Source: CAWJNF01 sp963844235
GTDB lineage: Bacteria; Actinomycetota; Thermoleophilia; Gaiellales; Gaiellaceae
Length of the DNA: 64,000 nt
Direction: 5' to 3'
Assembly: GCA_963844235.1 (NCBI GenBank)
Contig: CAWJNF010000003.1
Coordinates: 1-64,000 of the forward strand
Under the pieces are notes generated by a model. The model saw nothing but the letters and a program-made list of their open reading frames with translations, did not search any database and was not told the origin of the DNA. Made by a program: the position numbers and the translations under genes. Positions 14,493 through 23,166 of this stretch are shown here, in pieces (the first letter of the stretch is position 1; each line of letters opens with the position of its first letter).

Positions 14493-15614
14493 GTGGCGGA
14501 CGATCCCTCGACGCGGCTCGTCCATGCGGGTCGCAATCGCGAGCCGGGGGCGCCGAGCGCGCCACCGATCGTCACGGCCTCCGTCTACGTCTCGGCCGGC
14601 GATCCGGCTGAGATCGGCTACGCGTACGGTCGTGACGGGAACGCGACCTGGGAGACGCTCGAGACCGCGCTCGGAGCGCTCGAGGACGCCTCGGCGCTCG
14701 CGTTCGCCTCGGGCCAGGCGGCGACGCTCGCGCTCATGCTCGCGCTCGCGGGAGAGGGCCGCCGGCTCGTCCTGCCCGACGACGGCTACTACGGGGCGCG
14801 CAAGCTCGCGGGGATGCTCGCGTCCTTCGGTGTCCGGCACGTCGCCGTCGACCACCAGGATCTCGCGGCCGTGCGCGACGCGCTCGTCGAGCGGCCGGCA
14901 GCCCTCTGGACCGAGACGCCGACGAATCCGCTGCTGCGCGTCATGGATCTCGAGCGCCTGGCCGAGCTCGCCGGCGAGGCCGACGCGCCGATGGTCGTCG
15001 ACAACACGACCGCCACCGCCGTGCTCCAGCACCCGCTCGAGCTGGGTGCGGCGGCGAGCCTCTACTCGCTGACGAAGGCCACGTCCGGCCACGCCGACCT
15101 CCTCCTGGGCGCCGTCGTCAGCCGCGACGGGACGCTGCTCGAGCGGTTGCGCGCGTGGCGCTCGAGCGGCGGAGGCATACCGGGCCCGTTCGAGGCGTGG
15201 CTTGCGCACCGAGGCCTGCAGACGCTCCCGCTGCGGGTGGTACGCCAATCGGAGACAGCGCTCGCGATAGCGGGCCACCTGGCCGCCCATCCTGCCGTGA
15301 CTCGGGTCCACTACCCGGGCCTCGAGGAGGCGACACAGGAGGTGGCACGACGGCAGATGCCGCGCGGCTTCGGGCCGTTGCTCTCCTTCGAGCTCGAGGG
15401 CGACGCGGAGCGCGCGCAGGCGGTGGTCGAGGCGTCGCGGCTCATCGCCACGGCCACGAGCTTCGGCGGGGTCGAGTCGACGTGGGAGCGACGCGCGCGC
15501 TGGGCGTCGGAGACGGTGGCCTCCCCCACGCTGATCCGGCTGTCGGTCGGGCTCGAGGACGCCGACGACCTCCTCGCCGACATCGAGCTGGCGCTCTCGA
15601 CCGGCTCGAAGTAA
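14493..15614 (+). CDS. Trans-sulfuration PLP enzyme (cystathionine gamma-synthase / beta-lyase family)
   Basis: 373 residues from GTG 14493. The Cys/Met metabolism PLP fold is clear: DPSTRLVHAGRNREPGAPSA, ALAFASGQAATLAL, WTETPTNPLLRVMD, VVDNTTATAVLQ, and the PLP-binding lysine about residue 195 in SLTKATSGHADLLLG. The C-terminal part has FGPLLSFELEG and FGGVESTWERR. Which of synthase, beta-lyase or gamma-lyase it is cannot be decided here. It is cytosolic and acts in methionine or cysteine metabolism. It is divergent from the MFS gene. Confidence 0.88.
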   Translation: MADDPSTRLVHAGRNREPGAPSAPPIVTASVYVSAGDPAEIGYAYGRDGNATWETLETALGALEDASALAFASGQAATLALMLALAGEGRRLVLPDDGYYGARKLAGMLASFGVRHVAVDHQDLAAVRDALVERPAALWTETPTNPLLRVMDLERLAELAGEADAPMVVDNTTATAVLQHPLELGAAASLYSLTKATSGHADLLLGAVVSRDGTLLERLRAWRSSGGGIPGPFEAWLAHRGLQTLPLRVVRQSETALAIAGHLAAHPAVTRVHYPGLEEATQEVARRQMPRGFGPLLSFELEGDAERAQAVVEASRLIATATSFGGVESTWERRARWASETVASPTLIRLSVGLEDADDLLADIELALSTGSK

Positions 15615-15787
15615 CTCCCGCCGCAGGATCGTCGCTCGTCAGCCGATCGCTTGGCCGGCGAGCCCCGTGCCGGCAACTTCTGCGGGCACGCTACACCAGC
15701 GCGAGCGAAATCCGGGCCAGAGACTCCAGCAAGGTAGACGCCCGCGTCGAAGGTTCCCGATTGCCGTCCAGGTGGAACAAGGCAGGT

Positions 15788-16300
15788 GTGCGCATACGGC
15801 TCGTGATCTATGCTCTTCCGAGCCTGGCCGCCGCGGTGGCGGCCTGTAGCGGCGGTGAGCAGGCGTCCGCGCCGATGCTCGCCGGGCCCCTCGCGGACCG
15901 CCTTGCGGCCCAGAGCGAGGCCATCGCGGCCTCGGTCGACCTCGGAGACGGCTGCAAGGCGCTGCGACAGCTGAGCCAGCTCGAGCGGGCGAGCGAGCGG
16001 GCGATCGCAGCCGGGCGGATAGACGGGGCGCTGCATACTGAGCTCCGCGAGACCCTGCGCGCGCTCCGCGCTCAGATCGACTGCGAGCCGGCCTCGACGC
16101 CCCCTCCGGCACCACCGCCGGCCACGGCCAGCGAGGACGCGGTGGAAGCCGACGACGAGGACGAGGTCGAAGCCGACGACGAAGAGGACGGGACGGACGA
16201 GGACGAAGACGACGACGAGGGCAAGGGGAAGGGGAAGGGGAAGGGCAAGGGCAAAGAGAAGGGCAAGGACAAGCGCCACGGCGGGGAGGGCGACGATTGA
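15788..16300 (+). CDS. Lipoprotein with acidic and Lys-Gly repeat tail
   Basis: About 170 residues from GTG 15788. The N-terminus VRIRLVIYALPSLAAAVAAC has a lipobox with the Cys at about residue 20, followed by SGGEQASAP. The middle (residues 35-100) is helical with two cysteines (GDGCKALRQLSQLERASE and LRAQIDC). The last third is low complexity: Pro-rich, then Asp/Glu-rich, then GKGKGKGKGKGKEKGKDKRH. I recognise no family. Its TGA stop overlaps the TTG start of the Ser/Thr kinase gene, so the two are coupled and may be functionally linked. Confidence 0.7.
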   Translation: MRIRLVIYALPSLAAAVAACSGGEQASAPMLAGPLADRLAAQSEAIAASVDLGDGCKALRQLSQLERASERAIAAGRIDGALHTELRETLRALRAQIDCEPASTPPPAPPPATASEDAVEADDEDEVEADDEEDGTDEDEDDDEGKGKGKGKGKGKEKGKDKRHGGEGDD

Positions 16301-17523
16301 CGACGACCCAGCTCCTTCTCGGCGACGGGCGCTACCGGCTCGAGCGAGTCCTTGGCCACGGTGGCATGGCCTCCGTTCATCTGGCCCACGATTCGGCCCT
16401 CGACCGAACGGTGGCGATCAAGCTCGTAAGCGAAGCGTTCGCGGCCGAGGAGGACGCGCGCCGCCGGCTCGTGCGCGAGGCGCGGCTCGCGGCCCGGCTG
16501 TCGCATCCCAACGTCGTGCGCATCTACGACGTGTCGGACGCAGGCGAACGGCCGTACCTCGTCCTCGAGCACGTGGACGGCCCGACGCTCGCCGAGGAGC
16601 TTTCCCGCCGGGGCCGCTACCCGCCCGAGGAGGTCGCCCGCATCGGCAAGCAGGTTTGCGCCGGCCTGGCCCATGCGCACACCGCCGGGCTCGTCCATCG
16701 CGACGTGAAGCCCAGGAACCTGCTGCGCGCACCCGACGGCACGGTCAAGATCGCAGACTTCGGAATCGCCCGGGCCGACGATTCCACCCAGATCACGCTC
16801 GCCGGCACCGTGCTCGGCACCGCCGCGTACCTCGCGCCGGAGCAGGCTCGCGGAGAGCCGGTCACGCCCGCCGCAGACGTGTACGCGCTCGGCGTCGTCC
16901 TCTATGAGCTGCTGACCGGCAAGCCTCCGCACGACGCCCACTCTCTCCCTGAGCTGGTGTCGCGGCAAGCACGCGGCAAGGTGACGCCGCCGAGTCGAGC
17001 CGCGCTCGGAGTGACCGGATCCTTCGACTCGATCGTCCTCGCATGCCTCTCGCTCGACCCGCGGGCGCGACCGTCGTGCGACGAGATCGCAGCGGCGCTG
17101 TCGTCCGGATCAGACGCGGATGTGCCGACGGCTCCCCTGCCGGCCGCGCCTACACCGGGTCCAGGGGCCTCGCCCGCCCTGAACGGAGGTCGCCGCCGCC
17201 GTCTGCTCCGTCTGGGGCGGCCGGATCTCCCTGCCGCGCGTGCCTCTGGCCGGTGGCACCCACTCCACCTGAGCCTGCCTCGCCTGCCCCACTGGCTCGA
17301 CTCGGGCCGCTGGCGGCCCGCCCACCTCGGCCGCAGGTCCGCGCTCGTCGCTGTCGCGATCGCCTGCGTGGGTGTGGCGGTCGGCTTCGGTCTGACGGCA
17401 GGGGGCGGTGGCACCGAGCCCGCCGGTCAGACACCCGGCGTTGTTGCTCCGGTACCGAAGACCGACGACCCGGCCGAGCTCGCGCGGGCTCTCGCGCGCT
17501 GGCTCCGCGATCACGGCCGGTAG
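16297..17523 (+). CDS. Membrane-anchored Ser/Thr protein kinase (PknB-like, Hanks type)
   Basis: 408 residues from TTG 16297, overlapping the previous stop (TTGA). All kinase landmarks are present: glycine loop LGHGGMASVHLAHD, Lys about 42 in VAIKL, catalytic Asp about 136 in HRDVKPRNLL, Asp about 154 in DFGIA, and YLAPEQARGE in the activation loop. A Pro/Arg-rich linker leads to one membrane helix at about residues 349-368 (LVAVAIACVGVAVGFGLTA), leaving only about 40 residues outside. No PASTA domains are present, so the sensor part may be supplied by the coupled lipoprotein. Substrates unknown. Confidence 0.93.
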   Translation: MTTTQLLLGDGRYRLERVLGHGGMASVHLAHDSALDRTVAIKLVSEAFAAEEDARRRLVREARLAARLSHPNVVRIYDVSDAGERPYLVLEHVDGPTLAEELSRRGRYPPEEVARIGKQVCAGLAHAHTAGLVHRDVKPRNLLRAPDGTVKIADFGIARADDSTQITLAGTVLGTAAYLAPEQARGEPVTPAADVYALGVVLYELLTGKPPHDAHSLPELVSRQARGKVTPPSRAALGVTGSFDSIVLACLSLDPRARPSCDEIAAALSSGSDADVPTAPLPAAPTPGPGASPALNGGRRRRLLRLGRPDLPAARASGRWHPLHLSLPRLPHWLDSGRWRPAHLGRRSALVAVAIACVGVAVGFGLTAGGGGTEPAGQTPGVVAPVPKTDDPAELARALARWLRDHGR

Positions 17524-17538
17524 TCCGCCGGCGGGCGG

Positions 17539-18447
17539 TCAGCCCCGAACGCAGTCTCGGCCGGCGCGCTTCGCCTCGTAGAGGCGCTCGTCGGCCCGCC
17601 GCACCAGCTCCTCCGCGACGTCCGTGCCCGGCACGAGCGAGGCGACGCCGAGCGACACCGTGACGGGCACATGGACGTCGCCGACGGCGATCTCCACCGC
17701 GGCCACGATGCCGCGGAGCTTCTCGGCGAGGAGTCGAGCATGCTCGAGGTCGGCCTCGGGCAGCAACACCGCGAACTCGTCGCCGCCGAAGCGAGCCAGC
17801 ACGTCCTCCCCGCGGATCTCACGGACGACGGCGTGGGAGACGGCGCTGAGGATGGCATCGCCGCCGAGGTGCCCGTGAGCGTCGTTGATCTCTTTGAAGC
17901 GGTCGATGTCGAAGAGCACGAGCGACAGGTCACGGCCGTAGCGGCCCGAGCGAGCCACCTCACGGGCGAGTGCCTCCATGAGGTAGCTCTTGTTGTACGC
18001 GCCCGTGAGCCCGTCGACCGTCATGACGCGGTAGATCTCCTCGTAGTACGCGCGCTCGACGTTGGTCCCCGAGAGGAACTTGAAGATCGTGGCCCCGATC
18101 TTGATCAGGTCGTGGTCGGCGAGTCGCGCGTCCTTCACGCGCTTGTCGTTCACCCACGTGCCGTTCGCGGAACCAAGGTCACGCAGCTCGACGCGCACCA
18201 CATCACCGACCAGCTCCGCGTGCGCCCGCGAGACGGTCTCGTGGTCGACCCGGATGTCCGCACCAGCGGAGCGGCCGATGATCATCGTCGGCCGGTCAAG
18301 CTCGAACTTCCTCCCCAGCTCGTCGCCGTAGACGACCACGAGGCACGGATATGGCGACGGGCGCGGAGCGGCATCGGCGCCGACGCCTGCGGTCGTTCGC
18401 GCAGCGCGCGCCCCTGCGTCGGGATCAGGACGAGCCTCGGGACTCAT
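17539..18447 (-). CDS. FHA-GGDEF diguanylate cyclase
   Basis: About 302 residues from ATG 18447. An FHA domain at about residues 35-120 shows GRSAGADIRVDHETVSRAHA and GSANGTWVNDKRV, a phosphothreonine-binding module. A GGDEF domain follows with LTGAYNKSYLMEALAREVAR, LVLFDIDRFKEIND, and an intact active-site loop ARFGGDEFAVLLPE. RGED, five residues before the loop, fits the RxxD inhibitory site. It should make cyclic di-GMP, gated by binding a phosphoprotein. The convergent Ser/Thr kinase gene next door ends 16 nt away and is a plausible source of the phospho-signal. No membrane helix was seen. Confidence 0.92.
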   Translation of the reverse strand: MSPEARPDPDAGARAARTTAGVGADAAPRPSPYPCLVVVYGDELGRKFELDRPTMIIGRSAGADIRVDHETVSRAHAELVGDVVRVELRDLGSANGTWVNDKRVKDARLADHDLIKIGATIFKFLSGTNVERAYYEEIYRVMTVDGLTGAYNKSYLMEALAREVARSGRYGRDLSLVLFDIDRFKEINDAHGHLGGDAILSAVSHAVVREIRGEDVLARFGGDEFAVLLPEADLEHARLLAEKLRGIVAAVEIAVGDVHVPVTVSLGVASLVPGTDVAEELVRRADERLYEAKRAGRDCVRG

Positions 18448-18540
18448 CGGGCCGGAGCAAGAGTAGGAGCCGGCCAGACGCCGGGGCCGACCCCGCCCAC
18501 GCTTCACCTCGGGCGGATCGCCACTTGGAGGACCGCGAGC

Positions 18541-19890
18541 TCAGGAGTCCCGGACGTAGGCCCGCACCTGCGTCGTCTGGCGCTCGCGCTCGACGACCAG
18601 GAGATCGTCGGTGCCGCTGTTGCCGTCCACCGTGACGACCACGCCGCCGGCGGGCGGGCGCACGAGCCGCCCGATGTGGTCCGCCGGATCTCCCTGCGGG
18701 CTCCAGTCGAAGAGGACGAGGTCGCCGCGGGCGGCCTCGGACGCCGCGACGACGCGCATGCCGAAGCGTGCTCCCTGTGCCGCGGCGAGGATCGCGGGAC
18801 AGTAGAGGGCGTTGAACTTCCCCTGCCGGAGCCCCAGCTCGGCACTCTGACCGCCGACCCGGAGCGCAGCCAGGAACACGGTGAAGGCACACCACGGCCA
18901 GCCCATCTTCTGGTACCAGTCGGAGAGGCCGAGCTCGCGCGCGACCTTGCCGAGCGCCGGCACCTTGTTCGAGCCGGCCGGCCGTTCGCGCAGGCCGATC
19001 CACCGCTCCATCTCCTCCACCGCGCGCTCGGGCACGCCGGCGACCATGGCCAGCTCGCGTGCACGCTCCTCGCCTCGACGGCGGAAGGCATTCGGAAGCT
19101 CGTCCTTCCCGAGCAGGTAGCGCTGGTCCTGCTCCGTCAGCGTCGTGTCGATCGCGTTCACGAGATATCCGGCCCGGCGCTTCCAGGCCGAGGCCGCGCC
19201 CGCCGTGACCGGCCCGTACTCACCGTCGTCGTCGACGCCGAGCGCCCGCTGGACGCGAACGACGTCGCGGCCCTTCATGTACGGGGTCGTCAACACCAGC
19301 GTGCGCGGCCTGCGTCCTCCCGCCGGCAGGGCAGGGATGATCCCGCAGCCGGCCTCGAGCTTCCCGACCACGATCCGGAACGGGTCCCAGCCGTTGAGCC
19401 CGCCGTTCACCTTGCGTCGCACCGACTCCCAGTCGCGCTGGCCGGCGCTGGCATCGACGCCGCGGCCCTTGAAGTAGTCGGCGAGCACCGCGGCGGCAAC
19501 CTCCGGTGTCTTCGCGAGCTCCGGCCGCTTCTCGAGCGGAAAGCCGAGCTTCTCGCCGTAGGTACGGTAGTTCGAGCGCCCGGTCAGCTGGATGTAGCCG
19601 CGCCCGTGGAAGCGAGCACCGTCCCCCTTGCGCGTGTTGCCGAGGTCGGCGCGTCCCTCGTACATGCGCGTGAAGTACTCCTCGTCGCCGAACTCGTCGA
19701 TCGGTCGGAACGTGCGCGCGGTCTCGACCGCGATCGTGGCGATCGCCGCGATCTTGACCGGCACGTCGCGCATGCCGCGCGCCTCGAGCGCGCCCTCGAC
19801 GAGCGGCCAGTTCGCGGCCACATCGGTAGTCGCCGCCCCGGCGGCGGCCGCGATGGCCTGGTCGGTGAGCGGAAACGAAGTATCGGGCAT
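18541..19890 (-). CDS. Modular cell-wall hydrolase: GH19-like lysozyme/chitinase domain plus peptidoglycan-binding and CHAP-like domains
   Basis: About 449 residues from ATG 19890. Residues 1-150 resemble GH19 enzymes, with the catalytic-Glu region IAAIATIAVETARTFRPIDE and the hallmark ARFHGRGYIQLTGRSNY. A short peptidoglycan-binding-like module follows (KGRDVVRVQRALGVDDDGEY, GPVTAGAASAWKRR). The C-terminal domain, residues 290-450, fits a CHAP/NlpC-like amidase with Cys in MGWPWCAFTVFLAAL, RGDLVLFDW, and DHIGRLV. There is no signal peptide or membrane helix. The domain order looks like a phage endolysin, but no phage genes flank it. Confidence 0.8.
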   Translation of the reverse strand: MPDTSFPLTDQAIAAAAGAATTDVAANWPLVEGALEARGMRDVPVKIAAIATIAVETARTFRPIDEFGDEEYFTRMYEGRADLGNTRKGDGARFHGRGYIQLTGRSNYRTYGEKLGFPLEKRPELAKTPEVAAAVLADYFKGRGVDASAGQRDWESVRRKVNGGLNGWDPFRIVVGKLEAGCGIIPALPAGGRRPRTLVLTTPYMKGRDVVRVQRALGVDDDGEYGPVTAGAASAWKRRAGYLVNAIDTTLTEQDQRYLLGKDELPNAFRRRGEERARELAMVAGVPERAVEEMERWIGLRERPAGSNKVPALGKVARELGLSDWYQKMGWPWCAFTVFLAALRVGGQSAELGLRQGKFNALYCPAILAAAQGARFGMRVVAASEAARGDLVLFDWSPQGDPADHIGRLVRPPAGGVVVTVDGNSGTDDLLVVERERQTTQVRAYVRDS

Positions 19891-20034
19891 CGCGCAGCCT
19901 CCTGTCGATCGCACCAGGGGCTGGCCGCGCGCCCCGACGGAACGTGACCAGCTTCCGGCCGGTTTGTCAAGCGTCCGACCGGCCGGCTGCTAGGCTGGTC
20001 GCGACAGCCCGGTATCCCGCGAGGAGCTGGAGCG

Positions 20035-20727
20035 ATGTTCCAATCAGCAAGCGTCGTCGGCGCAGGCCGTGTCGGCACCGCGGTGCACGCCCGTCTGAGC
20101 GAGCGTCTGCCAGAGGCCCGTCTGACGGGGCGTGAGCTCGCCTGCGCAGGCGCCGACCTCGTCGTCCTCTGCGTGCCCGACCGAAACGTCGCCGAGGTCG
20201 CGCGCTCGCTGCCCCAGGGACCCTGGGTGGCGCACACGAGCGGCGCCACCCGGCTCGGCTCGCTCGAGCCACACCGGCGGCGCTTCGCCCTCCACCCGCT
20301 GCAAACCTTCCAGCGCGGGCTCGGGCCGGAGCAGCTCGACGGCGCCTGGGGCGCGGTCTCCGCCGAGTCCGACGAGTCACGCGAGGCCGGCATCGCGCTG
20401 GCGCGCCTGCTCGGGCTCGAGCCGTTCGAGCTGGACGACGAAGAGCGTCCGGTCTACCACGCGGCCGCGACCGTCGCGGCCGCGTTCCTCTCGACCCTGC
20501 ACGGTGCGGCGGCGGACCTCATGAACGCGGCGGGGGCGCCACCGGAAGCGCTCGAGCCCCTCATGCGGCGGACGATGGACAACGGCTTCGCGCCCACCGG
20601 GCCCTTCGTGCGCGGCGATCGCGACACCGTGGCCGCCCATATCGGCGCGATCAGAGCACGCCGGCCGCAGCTCGAGCCCCTGTACCGGGCGCTCGCCGAT
20701 GCCACCGAGCGACTGGCCATGCGATGA
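20035..20727 (+). CDS. DUF2520 Rossmann-fold protein (NAD(P)-binding, KPR-like)
   Basis: 230 residues. The N-terminal dinucleotide loop is SASVVGAGRVGTAVHARLSE, then LVVLCVPDRNVAEVA and WVAHTSGATRLGSLEPHRRR. The C-terminal helical domain (RPVYHAAATVAAAFLSTLHG, FVRGDRDTVAAHI) matches the Rossmann-like plus DUF2520 architecture. The ATG of panC overlaps its stop (ATGA). In an operon with panC and panB it may supply the ketopantoate reductase step, but that is inference; the family is otherwise uncharacterised. Confidence 0.82.
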   Translation: MFQSASVVGAGRVGTAVHARLSERLPEARLTGRELACAGADLVVLCVPDRNVAEVARSLPQGPWVAHTSGATRLGSLEPHRRRFALHPLQTFQRGLGPEQLDGAWGAVSAESDESREAGIALARLLGLEPFELDDEERPVYHAAATVAAAFLSTLHGAAADLMNAAGAPPEALEPLMRRTMDNGFAPTGPFVRGDRDTVAAHIGAIRARRPQLEPLYRALADATERLAMR

Positions 20728-21542
20728 GAATCGTGCGGACTATCGGCGAGCTGCGCGAGACATTGGAGCCTCGGCGCGGCCGGGGCATGATCGCGCTCGT
20801 CCCTACGATGGGCGCGTTCCACGACGGCCACGTGGCCCTCATGCGGGCCGCGCGCGCCGAGTGCGACACCGTCGTCGTCAGCCTCTTCGTCAACCCGACC
20901 CAGTTCGGCGCAAACGAGGATCTGGACTCGTACCCTCGCGACCTCGACGGAGACGTCGCGGTCGCTGCCGATATCGGCGCCGACCTCGTCTTCGCCCCCG
21001 CCGCCGAGGAGATGTATCCGGAGGGGTTCCAGACGTGGGTCGAGGTCGAGCACGTGTCGCAACGCATGGAGGGAGCGGCCCGGCCGGGCCACTTCCGGGC
21101 GGTGGCGACCATCTGCCTCAAGCTCTTCGCGATCGTCCGCCCCGACCGCGCCTACTTCGGCCAGAAGGACGTTCAGCAGGTGGCCGTCGTCGAGCGCATG
21201 GCGCACGACCTGGCGCTCGAGCTCGAGATACGCGTGGTGCCGACGGTTCGCGACGCCGACGGCCTCGCGCTCAGCTCGCGCAACGTCCACCTCACGCCGG
21301 AGCAGCGCAAGGCTGCCTTGAGCCTGCCCCGCGCGCTCGCGGCCGGCCGGGAGGCACACGGCGGCGGCGCGCACGCCGACGCGGTCGCCCGCACGCTGCT
21401 CGTGGGCGCGCGCTCTCGCGGTGTCGCGCTCGACTACGTCGAGACGGCCCGGCTGGGAGAGCGACTCGTTCTCGCCGGCGCCATTCGCGTCGGCTCGACC
21501 CGCCTCATCGACAACGTCATCCTGGAAGGAGCCCTCGAATGA
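20724..21542 (+). CDS. panC: Pantothenate synthetase
   Basis: 272 residues, normal length. Motifs: ALVPTMGAFHDGHVALMRAA (HIGH-like), VVSLFVNPTQFGANEDL, YFGQKDVQQVAVVERM with the KMSKS-like region LALSSRNVHLTPEQRKAALS. It condenses pantoate with beta-alanine using ATP in coenzyme A synthesis. It overlaps the DUF2520 gene upstream (ATGA) and panB downstream (ATGA), so the three are one transcript. Confidence 0.96.
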   Translation: MRIVRTIGELRETLEPRRGRGMIALVPTMGAFHDGHVALMRAARAECDTVVVSLFVNPTQFGANEDLDSYPRDLDGDVAVAADIGADLVFAPAAEEMYPEGFQTWVEVEHVSQRMEGAARPGHFRAVATICLKLFAIVRPDRAYFGQKDVQQVAVVERMAHDLALELEIRVVPTVRDADGLALSSRNVHLTPEQRKAALSLPRALAAGREAHGGGAHADAVARTLLVGARSRGVALDYVETARLGERLVLAGAIRVGSTRLIDNVILEGALE

Positions 21543-22432
21543 CCACCCGACCCGACACCACCGGGAAGCTGCCGCTCACCGACCTCGCCGAGATGAAGCG
21601 ACGCGGCGAGCGGATCGTCATGGTAACCGCCTACGACTACCCCAGCGGCCGGCTCGCCGATGCGGCGGGCATCGACCTCGTCCTCGTCGGCGACTCCGCC
21701 GCCATGACCGTGCTCGGGCACGACTCCACCGTTCCGGCCACGATGGAGGACATGATCTTCCTCTCGCGCGCCGCAGCGCGCGGCGCGCGGAGGCCGCTCG
21801 TCGTCGCCGACATGCCCTTCGGCTCCTACCAGGTCTCGGACGAGGACGCGGTGCGCAACGCCGTGCGCTTCGTCAAGGAGGCAAGCGTGGATGCCGTCAA
21901 GCTCGAGGGCGCGGGCCCGACGCTCGACCGCGTGCGCGCGATCGTCGGCGCCGGCGTGCCCGTGATGGGCCACATCGGCCTGACGCCGCAGTCGGCGACG
22001 ATGCTCGGCGGCTTCAAGGCCCAGGGCCGGACGGCGGCGAAGGCCCACGAGCTCGTCGCCGACGCACGGGCGCTCGAGGCGGCCGGTTGCTTCGCGATCG
22101 TGCTCGAGTGCGTGCCGGCTGAGGTGGCCGGCCGCGTCACTGCCGAGCTGGCCGTGCCGACGATCGGGATCGGCGCGGGCGCGCCCTGCGACGGGCAGGT
22201 GCTCGTCTTCCACGACATGCTGGGCCTGTACGAGGCACGCTCGCCGCGCTTCGTGAAGCGCTACGCCGAGCTGGGAGCGCTGACGCGGGACGCGCTCGAG
22301 CGCTACGCGGCGGAGGTGCGCCTGGGAGCCTTCCCCGGCCCCGAGCACACCTACGCGATGCCCGGGGAGGAGCTCGCGCTCTTCGAGGCCGGCCTCGCGG
22401 AGGAGCCCGAGCGCGAAGACCTGTTCATGTAG
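21539..22432 (+). CDS. panB: 3-methyl-2-oxobutanoate hydroxymethyltransferase
   Basis: 297 residues from ATG 21539. Motifs: RGERIVMVTAYDYPSGRLAD, DLVLVGDSAAMTVLGHDSTV with the Mg-binding Asp, VVADMPFGSY, VKLEGAGPTLDRVRAIVGAG, PVMGHIGLTPQS and PTIGIGAGAPCDGQVLVFHD. It makes ketopantoate from ketoisovalerate and methylene-THF, the first step to pantothenate. Its stop is a TAG followed by GCCGTGTCATCCGGCC, a degenerate half of the GGCCGGAT repeat family. Confidence 0.96.
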   Translation: MTTRPDTTGKLPLTDLAEMKRRGERIVMVTAYDYPSGRLADAAGIDLVLVGDSAAMTVLGHDSTVPATMEDMIFLSRAAARGARRPLVVADMPFGSYQVSDEDAVRNAVRFVKEASVDAVKLEGAGPTLDRVRAIVGAGVPVMGHIGLTPQSATMLGGFKAQGRTAAKAHELVADARALEAAGCFAIVLECVPAEVAGRVTAELAVPTIGIGAGAPCDGQVLVFHDMLGLYEARSPRFVKRYAELGALTRDALERYAAEVRLGAFPGPEHTYAMPGEELALFEAGLAEEPEREDLFM

Positions 22433-22463
22433 GCCGTGTCATCCGGCCCACGCCGGCCCCCGC

Positions 22464-23132
22464 TCAGAGGCCGCCGGCGGCGATCCCGATGACGGCGATG
22501 CCGAGCAGGGCGAGCAGCGTGAGGGTCAGAGAGCCGATCGAGCGGACGACGGACCACTCGAAGCGCGCGCGGATGCCGATCACGAGCACCACCGCCGACC
22601 AGGCGACGAACGCCAGCGACAGGCTCGTGAAGATCCAGTAGCCGCGGCCGGCGTCGTCGTAGCCGCCCGTACGGAAGTTGTCCGAGCCGTAGACGGCGAG
22701 GCGGATCGGCCAGAGGACGAACAGCGACGCGGCGATCGGCACGAGCGCGTAGGCGAGGAGGTGGCGGGCCTCCTTGTACGTCACCTCGCCCTTGGCGCCG
22801 CGGATGCCCATCATGAGCGCGAGGCCGCCGATCCAGTAGCCGGCGACTGCGTAAATGCCGCCTCCGAGGAACGCGAGGACGGGGATCAGCGCAGCGCTGC
22901 CGGCGGGGTCGTCCAGGAACTCCCGAGACGTGGTCGAGAACGACAGGACGGAGGCCATGCCGGCGAGGACGATGATCGCGAGGACGGGCTCCTCGCGCGC
23001 CTCGGACGCCTGCTTCGAGCGGTCGCGCATCGCCTCGTAGACGGGCCTGGGCGCCTGCAGCACCATGAGTGCCCGCAGCCACCAGTCGCGCTGGAGCGAC
23101 GAATCGGCTACAGGCGTCGCCCGCGTCGTCAC
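22464..23132 (-). CDS. Yip1-type integral membrane protein
   Basis: About 222 residues from GTG 23132; the longer frame to 23213 only shadows the uvrA end. A soluble N-terminus (WWLRALMVLQAPRPVYEAMR) is followed by five hydrophobic segments: EPVLAIIVLAGMASVLSF, AALIPVLAFLGGGIYAVAGY, LLAYALVPIAASLFVLWPIR, GYWIFTSLSLAFVAWSAVVL and LTLTLLALLGIAVIGIAAGG. The layout matches the Yip1 domain family, whose bacterial members have no known function. It sits 34 nt downstream of uvrA on the same strand. Confidence 0.7.
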   Translation of the reverse strand: MTTRATPVADSSLQRDWWLRALMVLQAPRPVYEAMRDRSKQASEAREEPVLAIIVLAGMASVLSFSTTSREFLDDPAGSAALIPVLAFLGGGIYAVAGYWIGGLALMMGIRGAKGEVTYKEARHLLAYALVPIAASLFVLWPIRLAVYGSDNFRTGGYDDAGRGYWIFTSLSLAFVAWSAVVLVIGIRARFEWSVVRSIGSLTLTLLALLGIAVIGIAAGGL

Positions 23133-23166
23133 GGCTCCAGGGTAGCGCTGCGCCGAGTCGTGGTGA

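Noticed and set aside
17671..19947. A 758-codon plus-strand frame opposite the FHA-GGDEF and GH19 genes
   Set aside because: Composition and lack of motifs mark it as an antisense shadow. Both minus-strand genes have intact domain signatures.
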